Assembly: GCA_948144175.1 (NCBI GenBank)
Contig: CANXME010000548.1
Location: 1-64,000, forward strand
DNA from: Closterium sp. NIES-65
Taxonomy: Eukaryota; Streptophyta; Zygnematophyceae; Desmidiales; Closteriaceae
Direction: 5' to 3'
Length of the DNA: 64,000 bases
The notes beneath the pieces are model-generated. The model saw only the letters and a list, made by a program, of their open reading frames with translations, searched no databases and was not told the origin of the DNA. Of the stretch, positions 29,901 through 40,269 are shown piece after piece (within the stretch, counting starts at the first letter, position 1; each line of letters starts with the position of its first letter). The position numbers and the translations under genes were made by a program.

Positions 29901-32900
29901 CGTCTGGGGAAGGGATGGGTCCCGCAGAAGAGCTGTAAGACCAGCAGACATCTTACTTCACATGTATAAAGAGAGTGAAGTGAGCAACATACCTTGGAGG
30001 CGAAGGTAATTGCGACGAACGTCTGGGGAAGGGATGGGTCCCACAGAAGAGCTGTAAGACCAGCAGACATCTTACTTCACATGTATAAAGAGAGTGAAGT
30101 GAGCAACATACCTTGGAGGCGAAGGTAATTGCGACGAACGTCTGGGGAAGGGATGGGTCCCGCAGAAGAGCTGTAAGACCAGCAGACATCTTACTTCACA
30201 TGTATAAAGAGAGTGAAGTGAGCAACATACCTTGGAGGCGAAGGTAATTGCGACGAACGTCTGGGGAAGGGATGGGTCCCGCAAGAGAGCCGTGAGATCG
30301 GCAGACTTTTTGCTGTGTGATTGGTTGCAGAAAAAGGGGAGAAGAAAAACCAGCCAAGGCACACATAAATGAAGAGCAGAGACCAGCGAAGGAACATTGG
30401 GAGGCGGATGACTAGACTAGCTAGACACATACGAAAGGAGACCTGCTTTGAGACGTCTCAAAACAAATAGTCTTTCAAGGGGAGAAAATAACTTATTCAA
30501 GGCATCCATCATTAAGAGCACAGAGCAGTGAAGGAACAATGGGAGGCGGATGACTGGACACATTCTGTTTCTTTCATTTGTGAAGCACCTGATTAACGTG
30601 ATTACGATAATTGAGAAACGGTGCACTTTGCAAGCTAGACAGCCAGCCAGCCATGACTACCCACTCTTGGTCCAGAGTGGACCGAATAGAAGGAGCCTAG
30701 AGACGAGTCTCCTACTGCTTCATTAAAATATGGATAACACAACACACGCTTGCACGCACGCACGCACGCACGCACACAAAGAAATAAATGTATGTGTGTG
30801 TCCCTCATGCCGCATCTTGCTGCATCATTCTTTTGAGTCGACTCAGAAATAAATGTATGTGTGTGTCCCTCATGCCGCATCTTGCTGCGTCATTCCACAT
30901 CATGTTGGGCGAAGCCACATCACTTCTTACGCGATTTGGTCATGCGTGGCTGAAATCTGCTGAACCAGCAGAATGATTCGCCGCTCCACAGTCTTGCGGT
31001 CCTGCAGTGCAATGCGGTCGGACGGAGTGGGATGCGGTTGCATGTAGTCCGATGCAATGTGTGCGCTGCAATGAGATGCAGTTTGACTCAAGGAGGATCC
31101 AATGCAGAGGGACGAGATCAATCATGGTGACATGTGGTCTGATGCGATGTGATGCAGCTTGGTGCATTGCATTGCAGCGCAACAACGCAAGGACAGAGGA
31201 GCCTATGCATTCGCCCTGTTCTCACCTTCTTCCGCGCATTATCAGCCATGATGGGAGCGATCTCATCGCGCATCGCCTTCAGCCGTGCCAGCCTGGCCTC
31301 CGCCTCCTTCGCCGCCCCTTCTGCCACTCGCACTTTGGAACTCCTCTGCGCTGCTTCATGGGAGCATTGGAGGGAGGAAAGAGGGAGTGGGAAGGGAGTG
31401 TTGTTTCGGTTGAATCAGAAACCTTCGCTGTCCCCTTTTGCCACTCACACTTTGGAACTTCTCTGCACTGCTTGATTGGAGCGTTGGGAGGAAATAGAGG
31501 GAATGGGGAAAGGAGATCGCCTTCAGCTGTGTCAGCCTGGCCTCCGCCTCCTTTGCTGCCCCTTCTGCCACTTGCACTTTGGAACTCCTCTGTGCTGCTA
31601 GGGGAAAGCATGTAGGGGAGGGCAGGAGAAATGAGTGAGCGATTTTACTAATATTCCTATTATTATTAATATTATTACAATTATTAGTGATAATAATTAC
31701 TACATTATTTTTTCTTCAAAACGAACCAGAGAGGAGTGAATGGTGTGGACGGTGTGATGAGGGACAGGCAAGCAACACAAATGCTGTATTAGGGCGCCAG
31801 AATTGTCGACTCGACCCGACCCGACCCGACCCGACTCGACTCGACTCGACTCGACTCGACTCGACACGACCCGACCCGATCCGACCCGACCCGACCCGAC
31901 CCGACCCGACCCGACCCGACCCGACTCGACTCGACTCGACTCGTCTTTGGACTTCTCCAATAGAATGCTCGATTTCCTTTTGGAATGCATTCCCTTGTGG
32001 ACTTGTATCACTGGCTTGCTCCTCCCATCATCGCTTTTCGCTGACATGCCCCATCATCACCCCTCATCACCGTATGTCACCACTGCACACTCACCCCCCT
32101 TTTCGTCCCCCTCACCTTGCCTCTTTTTTGCTTCTGCAACTGCTGCTGCTTTCGCCTGGAACAAGGAAAGTGAGGAGCAGAAGGAGGGATGGGTGGATGT
32201 ATAATTTCCAGCCAAGTGAACGAAGTTACACCAAGTAAAAGAGCGCAAGCACACATAAATACGAACAAGGAACAAGGAGCAAAGAGCAAGACCACACACA
32301 CATACGATCACACAACCCACCCCACCCTACCCTTCCCCCAAAAATGTTGCAACATTGCTGCCATCAGATTCCCTCAAATTTCCCACCACTGCTGCTGCTC
32401 TCGCGTCTGCTGCATCAGCAGCTGCTTTTGCCGCCTGGGCTGCCCTTCTGCTCGCCTCCACCTCCTGCTGCTGCTGTCTCGGCTCAGCTCTTTAGTCTAG
32501 CACCTCAGCCAAACCCCGCACAACCCAACTCAACCCAGGCCAACCCACCCAGCCCTACGCACCTCTGCTGCTGCTCTCGCGTCTGTTGCATCAGCAGCTG
32601 CTTTTGCCGCCTGGGCTGCCCTTCTGCTCGACTCCACCTCCTGCTGCTGCTGTCTCGGCTCAGCTCTTTAGTCTAGCACCTCAGCCAAACCCCGCACAAC
32701 CCAACTCAACCCAGGCCAACCCACCCAGCCCTACGCACCTCTGCTGCTGCTCTCGCGTCTGCTGCATCAGCAGCTGCTTTTGCCGCCTGGGCTGCCCTTC
32801 TGCTCGACTCCACCTCCTGCTGCTGCCTTGGCTCAGCGCTCCACACCTCAACCCAACCCAACCCAACCCACCTCTGCTGCTGCTCTTGCATCGGCTGCAT

Positions 32901-33594
32901 CAGCAGCTGCTTTTGCTGCCTGGGCTGCTCTCCTGCTCGCCTCCACCTCCTGCTGCTGCCTCTGCACCTCCCTCTTCCGCTCCTCCTCCTTCCTCCTCTC
33001 CTCCTCCTCCTTCCTTCTTCTCTCCTCCTCCTTCCTCCTCCTCTCCTCCTCCATCTCCCTCTGCTGCTTTGCCCGAAGCTCAGCTTCGATCTCGGCTCGG
33101 CGCCGAGCCTCTGCCGCCGCCGCCTCTCTCCGAAGCTGCGACTCCCCAGCCTGCAGTGAAACGAATGAACAGGTGCAAGGAGATGAGAAGGAAGAATTAT
33201 TATATAACCTCGACTTTAGAGTCGTCTTAAAGAGGGATTTTACCTCTTCTTCAGCCATCTCAGAAGCTGCGGCTCCCCAGATTCCAGTGAAACGGTGAAA
33301 AGGTGGAAGGAGATGAGATGAGAGGGAGAATCTAACCTCTAGTATTGCCTGGTTACCATCGAACTCTGGTGCCACTGATTGAAGTCCGGTTAACACTAAC
33401 TTTTGGTTACCATTGTTTCCTGGTTGCCACTAAATTGTGGTTACCAGTAACATCTGGTTACTACTGACCTCCGATTTCTGCTCGTGCTCCTGAGACAGCC
33501 GACGGATGTGAGAATCCCTCATCTCTTCTCTGTTTACATGCACACACCCATTCACCAATGCACACATACACACATACACACGTGTACACACACA

Positions 33595-33673
<79 letters not shown>

Positions 33674-35497
33674 ACACATGCACATGTACACACTTGCACA
33701 CATGATCACACATGCACATATGCATACATTTAACCACGCACACAAACACACATAGATACAACAAGATAAAATAATGAAACACTATTTTTCAACCTGCCTA
33801 ATCTCCCAACCTCGTCAATCCACCCACCCACCACCCTTTGCCGCACGTCAGTCACACGCCCAATCACTTTGCCATCATTCACCCCCACTCACAAGGTGAC
33901 TTTTGAGTCGACTCAAAAGTCATCACTTTGCCATCATTCACCCCACTCACACAGCCTGCCAGTGCTCTCTATCAAGCTGAGCCAGCGTCACCTCCCATTG
34001 GCATCAGACCCACCCAGTCCTAATCACCCTCACATATCAGTCGCACCGTCCCCCACTCACACAGCCTGCCAGTACTCTCCATCTATCAAGCCTTCCCAGT
34101 GTGGCCTGCACCACCTCTCGCTGTGCCTCCCGCACACATCCCTAAACACTCTCCCTCATTAGTCACATATACACACCTACCGCACACCCACACCCTTTCT
34201 TGAGCTTACACGGCCTGCCAGTGCTCCCTATCTAGCCGAGCCAGTGTGGCCTGCACCGCCTCTCGCTGTGCCTCCACCGCAGCTACGGCTGCCCGCCCCT
34301 TCTCCCGCTCCTCCATCAGCCTCCCCTCCAGCCGCACCCGCCGCTGCCTCACCTCCTCCTGCCACGACGTGAGGGAGAGGCGGGTGGTGGGGGGGGAGAG
34401 GGGGGAGGGCAGAAGAATGCTCGTGGAAAGCAGAGCAGAGCACGACCCCATTTCAATATCCAGGCACGTACCTCCACCTCAGCAGCGACCTTCCCTTCCA
34501 CCTCCCCCGGTTCCACCTCCCCCAGTTCCACCTCCCCCAGTTCCACCTCCCCCAGTTCCACCTCCCCCAGTTCCACCTCCCCCAGTTCCACCTCCCCCAG
34601 TTCCACCTCTCCCAGTACCACCTCCCCCGGTTCCACCTCCCCCCGTTCCGCCTCCCCCAGTTCCGCCTCCCCCAGTTCCGCCTCCCCCAGTTCCGCCTCC
34701 CCCAGTTCAGCCTCCTCCAGAAGCTTTAGCACACGTCGCACCTAAACCACCACCACACGACCCCATTTCAATATCCAAGCGCGTACCTCCACCTCAGCAG
34801 CTACTTTCCGCTCCACCTCCCCCAGTTCCGCCTCCGCCCGCCTCACAGGCCGCGCCACTGGCCTCTCCGCGTCCAGCGCACTCCCCCTCCCGCCTAAACT
34901 TCCCCTCCGCTTTCCCCCATCTCCGCCGACCCGTTCCCCATTCCCAACCTCCCCCTCCCCGTCCGAGCCGCTAGAGTCGCTGCTGCTAAGGCTGATGTGG
35001 AACGACGCTTTCCGCGGCTTCTTTCCGCCGCTCCCCGCGCTCTTCCGCCTGTCCTTCCCCGCGCTACCCGTTTCCGCGCGCGCGTTAGGAGACGGATAGA
35101 AGTTTCCGCCCAACCCTCCGCCGTAAGCTGACTCCTCCCTCTCCTCGTCGCTGCTGCCGCTGCTGCTCGCGGATCCTCGACCGGCCGTCATCCACGCCGG
35201 GGGTCGCGCCGGAGATCGCGCGGAGTCTCCGAGTTCGGATGCCCAGCAGGGTACAGCGCCAAAAGCGCCGTCTCCGAAGGCGGCGGGTGCGGCGACGGCG
35301 GTGCTTGTTGATCCTGTTTGGAGACGGCGCGAGGCCTTCGCCGCATACTGCGCCGCATTTCGCGGGCGGATCTTGGCGGGGACTGGGCCTGTGCGCCGTT
35401 GGATTGAGTCAAGCTCGCGGTTAAGTTCGTCTAGGGACCAATGGGAATGGGGATCGAGTGCCACGTGGCCATCCATGTTCCTACCAGTATTATCCAT
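26981..35497 (-). CDS. GLE1: GLE1 nucleoporin / mRNA export factor
   Basis: Thirteen exons: 35497-34787, 34358-34212, 33522-33469, 33150-32872, 32155-32116, 31350-31226, 31001-30931, 30312-30231, 29571-29497, 29376-29293, 28781-28635, 27473-27345, 27202-26981; phases join to ~721 residues. The N-terminal ~237 residues are Ser/Gly-rich. The centre is a long charged coiled coil (RRKEEERRRKEEEERRK, then EASRRAAQAAKAAADAA). The C-terminal GLE1 domain has FALAQVIVNVSSQ, ETCIYTVPQHYVFSE, DDAYYHDLGYREE, MESTDAFIERMTGYITL, HPFGLSHAWQWCARLLNHLP and AGYRMHLTYRSQFLKLLNVV. GLE1 acts with inositol hexakisphosphate on the DEAD-box helicase DBP5 at nuclear-pore cytoplasmic filaments. Exon 6's acceptor (AAGCAG|CGCAGAGG) was chosen because it alone keeps frame; the same text recurs in its intron copies. 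Several exons occur as tandem copies. Confidence 0.93.
27563..28634 (-). repeat. Ten tandem 107-bp copies of the GLE1 exon-11 donor half
   Basis: Copies start (at ATACCTGGCA) at 27563, 27670, 27775, 27882, 27989, 28096, 28203, 28310, 28417 and 28524; the true exon copy starts at 28631. Each contains the segment encoding ESTDAFIERMTGY.T.MAAICQ plus a GTATGC donor. Shared variants (TTATTTCC at ~28062 and ~28276; GCACCGG at ~28153 and ~28367) show a 214-bp higher-order duplication. Confidence 0.97.
29703..29726. repeat. Poly-A (29683-29702) followed by poly-G tract
   Basis: Homopolymer runs in GLE1 intron 8, next to a decayed palindrome (GATTTTGAGAAATTTCAAAATC region at 29729-29750). Confidence 0.9.
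29872..30230 (-). repeat. Three additional full-length copies of GLE1 exon 8 (119-bp period)
   Basis: The motif GCGAAGGT starts at 29881, 30000, 30119 and 30238 (true). Each extra unit contains an acceptor-like AAG, a coding stretch (LTALLRDPSLPQTFVAITFA) and a GTATGTTG donor; the oldest copy (29881) has GTGCGTTG. Copy 30000 changes RDP to GDP-type (CGG to TGG). Confidence 0.95.
30447..30463. repeat. Palindrome TTTGAGACGTCTCAAAA at a duplication junction
   Basis: The flanking text (AGAGCA/GAGAC...AGTGAAGGAACA[A/TT]TGGGAGGCGGATGACT) occurs on both sides (~30373-30415 and ~30515-30555). Confidence 0.95.
30831..30848. repeat. Palindrome TTTTGAGTCGACTCAGAA at a duplication junction
   Basis: A ~47-bp segment starting GAAATAAATGTATGTG and ending GCATCTTGCTGC[A/G]TCATTC lies on both sides, at 30781-30830 and 30846-30896. 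Only one arm base is changed. Confidence 0.97.
31440..31600 (-). repeat. Two acceptor-side copies of GLE1 exon 6
   Basis: Copies at ~31435-31475 and ~31515-31600 keep AAGCAG|[C/T]GCAGAG or its variant and the segment encoding VAEGAAKEAEARL. This supports the chosen acceptor in the true exon (31350). Confidence 0.85.
31806..31942. repeat. CGACC/CGACT pentanucleotide microsatellite
   Basis: About 27 units in GLE1 intron 5; shadow frames (RPDPTRPD, RVGSGRVE) result. Confidence 0.95.
32390..32840 (-). repeat. Three donor-side copies of GLE1 exon 4
   Basis: Copies at ~32390-32490, ~32560-32665 and ~32740-32845 repeat the segment encoding QQEVE.SRRAAQAAKAAADA with GTG donors; the first two share ~180 bp almost exactly. 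The true exon ends at 32872. An acceptor-side copy at ~33245-33300 is joined through a decayed palindrome (GACTTTAGAGTCGTCTTAAA, 33211-33230). Confidence 0.92.
33545..33735. repeat. (CA)n microsatellite
   Basis: Long CA/ACAC tract in GLE1 intron 2; the source of Cys/Val and Thr/His shadow frames. Confidence 0.97.
33898..33921. repeat. 24-bp perfect palindrome, core TTTTGAGTCGACTCAAAA (33901-33918)
   Basis: It is flanked on both sides by AATCACTTTGCCATCATTCA-type text (33861 and 33921), a direct duplication of ~35 bp. It lies in GLE1 intron 2. Confidence 0.98.
34349..34741 (-). repeat. Expanded copy of the GLE1 exon-1 end: 15-bp coding minisatellite (LGEVE repeats)
   Basis: On the minus strand it reads ELGEA/ELGEV repeated ~14 times and then EGKVAAEVE|GTACGT, a copy of the exon-1 end ELGEVERKVAAEVE. 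It is preceded by a phase-0 acceptor (GCTAAAG|CTTCTG near 34722), so it could be used as an extra exon of ~85 residues. The base unit CCTCCCCCAGTTCCA spans ~34495-34712. Confidence 0.85.
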
Positions 35498-35974
35498 GGC
35501 ACTCCGTGCCTATAGGCCCTGCCTAAAGACTAGTTTATAACTGCCATTGGTTTATATGACTAGGACTGCTACCGTCACCGAAAATTACTAACCTAGAAAC
35601 CTCCGCGCCGCTGACTACTAGGTGCGACGCGCTGACGATAGTGACGACCCTCACGACACAGTGCACGACAGCCAAAAGCAAAGCACATGTCGCACGCTGC
35701 GACGCAGTTCTGCACAGCGAAACATGTCCGCATTACAGTCGATTTACAGGTACGGTATTCTGAAGTCGATATTACTTCTTATATTCAATCTACAAACCTC
35801 TGGGGAGGAAAACTCCCTTCCCCTCACCTCCCACACCATCTTGATGTGTTGCTGCAAAATTCTCTCAACTAGTTCATAGGAACAACGTCAAATCACTGAG
35901 CAGCAACTCTTATGCACCGCATGAAGCTTGTTATGGACTTTTTATACTACATCAACGATCATGACACATAATCT

Positions 35975-38900
35975 TTACTGCCTTTTCTTCCCTTTCCTCC
36001 CTTTCCTGCCTCCCCTAATCCTCCCAAACTCCTCTTCCTCCTCGGTTAAAAACAACTCCTCAAGATTCTTCCACTCATCTTCCCCTCTCGACCCTAATGT
36101 ATCACCCTTGCCCCCACTTCCGTCCCTCCTTCCCTTTCTATCCAAAATCCCTGCCGAACTACCATCCAGTCCCATGTTCCGAGACGCTGCTTCAGGCATT
36201 TTTCTCCTCATAGGAACAGACGATACCACCTTACCTTCCGGTGAACCACGGCTGGCATCAGGTGAATAATCAGCTCTTCTAGCCGAAAAGTTTCGCCCTT
36301 CCTGAGAGATCTTCTCCTCTCCTGGTAATACTGGTGGGTCCATGGCATCTCTCCTTGATCCCCAGGTGGCTGCTGACCTGGCACCAGTGGCAGGTGACCT
36401 GGCAGTGGGTTCTGCTGACCTGGCAGCCACAGAGGCAAGGGAAGCTCCGCCAGAGGGGGCTTCTCTTTCCAAAACACCTGCTTCTGCAGGAAACCTTTTA
36501 CGCGAATCTGGACGGGTGGCGCCAGTTCCTTGAACACGCCTTGCAGCTTGATCACCACTAGTTGGAGCCGGCAAGGCAGCAGCAGCAGTACCACTAGGAC
36601 CACCACTGCCACCACCACCACCATCACCATCGCCACCACCACCACCATCACCATCACCACCACCAAGGCCAGTACCTGACGCTGCACCCACAGCAGCAGC
36701 TGCAGCACCACCGCTCACACCACCGACCCCGCCACCACCACTAGCACCACCATCACTTGCTGGTGCACCTGCAGTAACAGCAGAGGCCTGGGGCGCGCGC
36801 AGGGGCACAAGCATGAAGTTGAGTCCGAGCACCTGGGCGGCAAACTTCTCTTCAGGACAGCTCAGCAGATACACCAGCTCCCGTTGCCTCAGATTCTGCT
36901 CCCTGCTTCTCTGCCTGGCAGTGGTGGTGGTGCTGCTGCTGCTGCTGGAGTTGTTGCCACGTGGCGGGCCGCGACTGGCCAGCACACGGAGGCGGCGGCG
37001 GATGCGGGAGTCGAGGGAGTAGCTGAAGAGCTTGGGGAAGAGCACCAGGTCGGAGCGCGAGCGCGGGTAGTAGCTGCTGCTCGTGCTGCTCGTACTGCTT
37101 GTGCTGCTGCTGCCGGTGCTGCCAGTGCTGCCGGTGCTGCCGGTGCTGCTGGTGACGCTGGTGCGGGTGCCTTCATCGCTCTTCTCCACCCCCTTTTCCT
37201 CCTCCTCGAGCCAGAAGTCCAGCTTCGGCCGAAGCACCGCAGCAACACTGTAGCCCAGGAGCGGTGGGTACCGAACCACCATGGCTGCCACGTCAGCACG
37301 GGAGAAGCCTCGGGAGTAGAGGAAGGAGATCCTGACACGTGGAGAAGGGGTGGTGGATGGAAAGAGAAGAGTGGGAGAGGAGAAAGAAGGCTCAGCGCAG
37401 GCGTATTTTCTAGTCGACTCAATATGTGAGAAGGCTCAACACTCAAGGGGTAGGATGGGAGGAGGTAAGGAGAGACGGAGGAAGGGAGAGGAAGGTACCT
37501 GGTCCTCTTCCCATACACCCCATCCGGGTTCAATTGACCTCATCGCCCTGCACAGCACACTCCTCACCTGTTCGAGGTGACTTTTGAGTCGACTCAAAAG
37601 TCACCTCATCGCCCTGCAATGCACACTCCTCACCTGTTCCGCATAGAATTGACACTCATGGTGAGAACTTCAGGCAAGCGGCACACCACGCGCGCTACCT
37701 CCTCTGCTGCCACCACGCCCACCTCCCCCGTGAGGAAGGCAGCCTTGCCGTGCAGCACCGCGGGCGACAGGCACAGCAGGCCGGGGCAGCGAAACACAAG
37801 GTGGGCTAGCTCGTGGGACGGGATGGCGAGGTTCTCTTGTAGCCAATCCAGTGACTGAAAAGGGGGGGGGTGAAATGGGGTTGGGTGGGGGAAAAGTGCT
37901 TGGTGTGTGAGGAACACTGCCTTGCCTTGCAGCAGGAAGGGTGAGAGAGGCACAGCAGGCCTGGGCAGCGGAAGATGAGGTGCGGCAGCTCGTGAAAAGG
38001 GATGGCGAGATGCCCCTGCAGCAGTCTAGTGACTGGCTGAACCAGTCTAATGACTGAGTGTGAGGGGTGGGGGAAGGGGGTAGTGAGCGGGAAAAGATGA
38101 GTTGATCCGTGAGGAATACAGGTTGGTTGCTGTGGTGGTGAACCTTTCTCGGTTAAGCACTGTTTCCTCTTCATCTCAACAGAACAGACCCACCTCCCCC
38201 ATCTCTTCTATCAGACCCACCTCCCCCAGTTGGTGCCTGGGCCGGCACAGCAGCGACGGGCTGGCAGAGAGCACGCGCACCATCTCCCCGCGCGTCAGCC
38301 CCACGGCCTGTAGGAACACGCCAGCTGGCGCGATGCTGTTGGTCGGAGTGAGAGACAGCAGCTCGGGGCAGCGCGTGAGCATCGGGTCGACCTTGCTGAT
38401 TGGCACCTGGAAGAGGGAAGAGGAGGGGAAGGGGAGGTGAGAGGGGTGTAGGGTGGATTGGGATGTTTGGTGTATCGAGCACTAAGACGCGAGAGCAGCT
38501 TGGGGCAGCGTGTGAGCATCGGTCAACCTTGCTGATTGGCACCTGGGGAAGGGGGAGAAGGGGAGGAGGGATGGGATTGAGGAGTAGGGGAAAGGGAGTG
38601 GGGAGGTGGTGGTGAGAAGAGAAGGTGGTTGAGGAGGTAAGGGAGAGGTGGGCGGGAGGGTCTGAGAAGCTCAATTGCCCAAATTAATGTTCGCATTTCG
38701 AATGGTGAGGGCGGATGCAGACTTTTGACTTTTGGGTGAGGGAGCACTCCGAGCTACCTGGGCTAGTGCTGGCTGGCAGCAGCACAGGCCAGCAGCAGCA
38801 GCACAGACCAGCAGCAGCAGCACAGGCCAGCAGCAGCAGCACAGGCGCCTGGCCAGCACAGGTCAGCACAGCGCAGCGCACCTTGAGAGCGTTGGTGACG

Positions 38901-40213
38901 GCATCGGCGACCACTGGTGCGTTGAGGAAGACCGACGGGGAAGAAGTGGGCAGGTCTTCACTGCACTAGTGGCACAGGCGCGCAGCAGCATCGGGCCGGG
39001 CAGCACAGCACATGCAGGTGAGCACAGCGCAGCGCACCTTGAGAGTGTTGGTGACGGCATCGGCGACCACTGGTGCGTTGAGGAAGACCGACGGGGAGAG
39101 CACTGGGGGGAAGCGGTTGATTATTAGAGGCAGGTCCCGCACGCGCACTCCCAGCTGTGACGGCGAGGGGTGTTGTATTGGAGGGAGCACAGAGCAGAGA
39201 CGGTGGGTATGGGGGAAGAGACAAAGTGCGGTTAGGCAGAGAGCACTGGGGGGAAGCGGTTGATTATTAGAGGCAGGTCCCGCACGCGCACTCCCAGCTG
39301 TGACGGCGAGGGGGATTGAAAGCAGACAGCAGATGGGGAGGTGGTGGATGGGGTTTTACCGAAACGGCACAGGGGACAAAACAGAGGGCACTGGAGAAGA
39401 ATCAATTGAGGACGAGAGGCAGAACTCAAAGAGTAGAGAAGCTTGGAGGGTGAATGGGGCAAACACACACCTGCTTCAGTTGGCGCTTGCATGCCAGCAT
39501 CTGTGCATTGATCTCAGCCTCCCACTCTCTCCTTCCTGCCCACTCTACGCCTGACATCCACTCTAACTTTTCTTCCAAATTCAAGTTACGAGCAGGGAAG
39601 GTAAGGGCGTGAATGGGCAAACACACCTGCTTCAGTTGGCGCTTGCATGCCAGCATCTGTGCCTCAATCTCAGCCTCGCACTCTCTCCTTGATGTCACAT
39701 CCACGCCCGACACTGACTCGATCTCTGCTGCTAACGATTCCGCTCCTGACTCTGATGATTCTCGTTCCAACTCTGATTCTCGTGCCAACTCTGATTCTCG
39801 TTCCAACTCTGATTCTCGTTCCAACTTTTGAGACGTCTCAAAAGTCGCTGACTCTGACGACACTGACGTCTCAAAAGTCGCTGACTCTGATTCTCGTTCC
39901 AAAACGGCTGCCCGGTTCCTCTCCCCCCTCACCCGGCTCCTCTCCTCCCTCTCCTTCTTCCTCCCGTTTCCTGTCCGACTGGCAGCAGCACGGGGCAAAG
40001 CGAGGCGTTGGGAGGAGGAAGGGCGAGAGGAGGAGGAGCGGGGGGGCACGTGGAGGGCGAGGGCGGGGTGGCAGAGGAGGAGGCGGCGCAGAGTGGGGAG
40101 GTTCACGCCCCAGTGCAGGGCGAGGAAACGCAGCACTGGCGGTAGCTGCTCGTGGTGATGCTGCTGCTGCTGCTGCTGCTCGCCTCGCTTGCTGCTGGTG
40201 GTGGCGCTGCCGG

Positions 40214-40269
<56 letters not shown>

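Noticed and set aside
31687..32238. ORF with DPTRPDPTR repeats
   Set aside because: Comes from the CGACC/CGACT microsatellite in GLE1 intron 5; the true exon there is only 32155-32116 on the other strand.
33430..33782. Cys/Val-rich and Thr/His-rich ORFs
   Set aside because: Shadow frames of a (CA)n tract.
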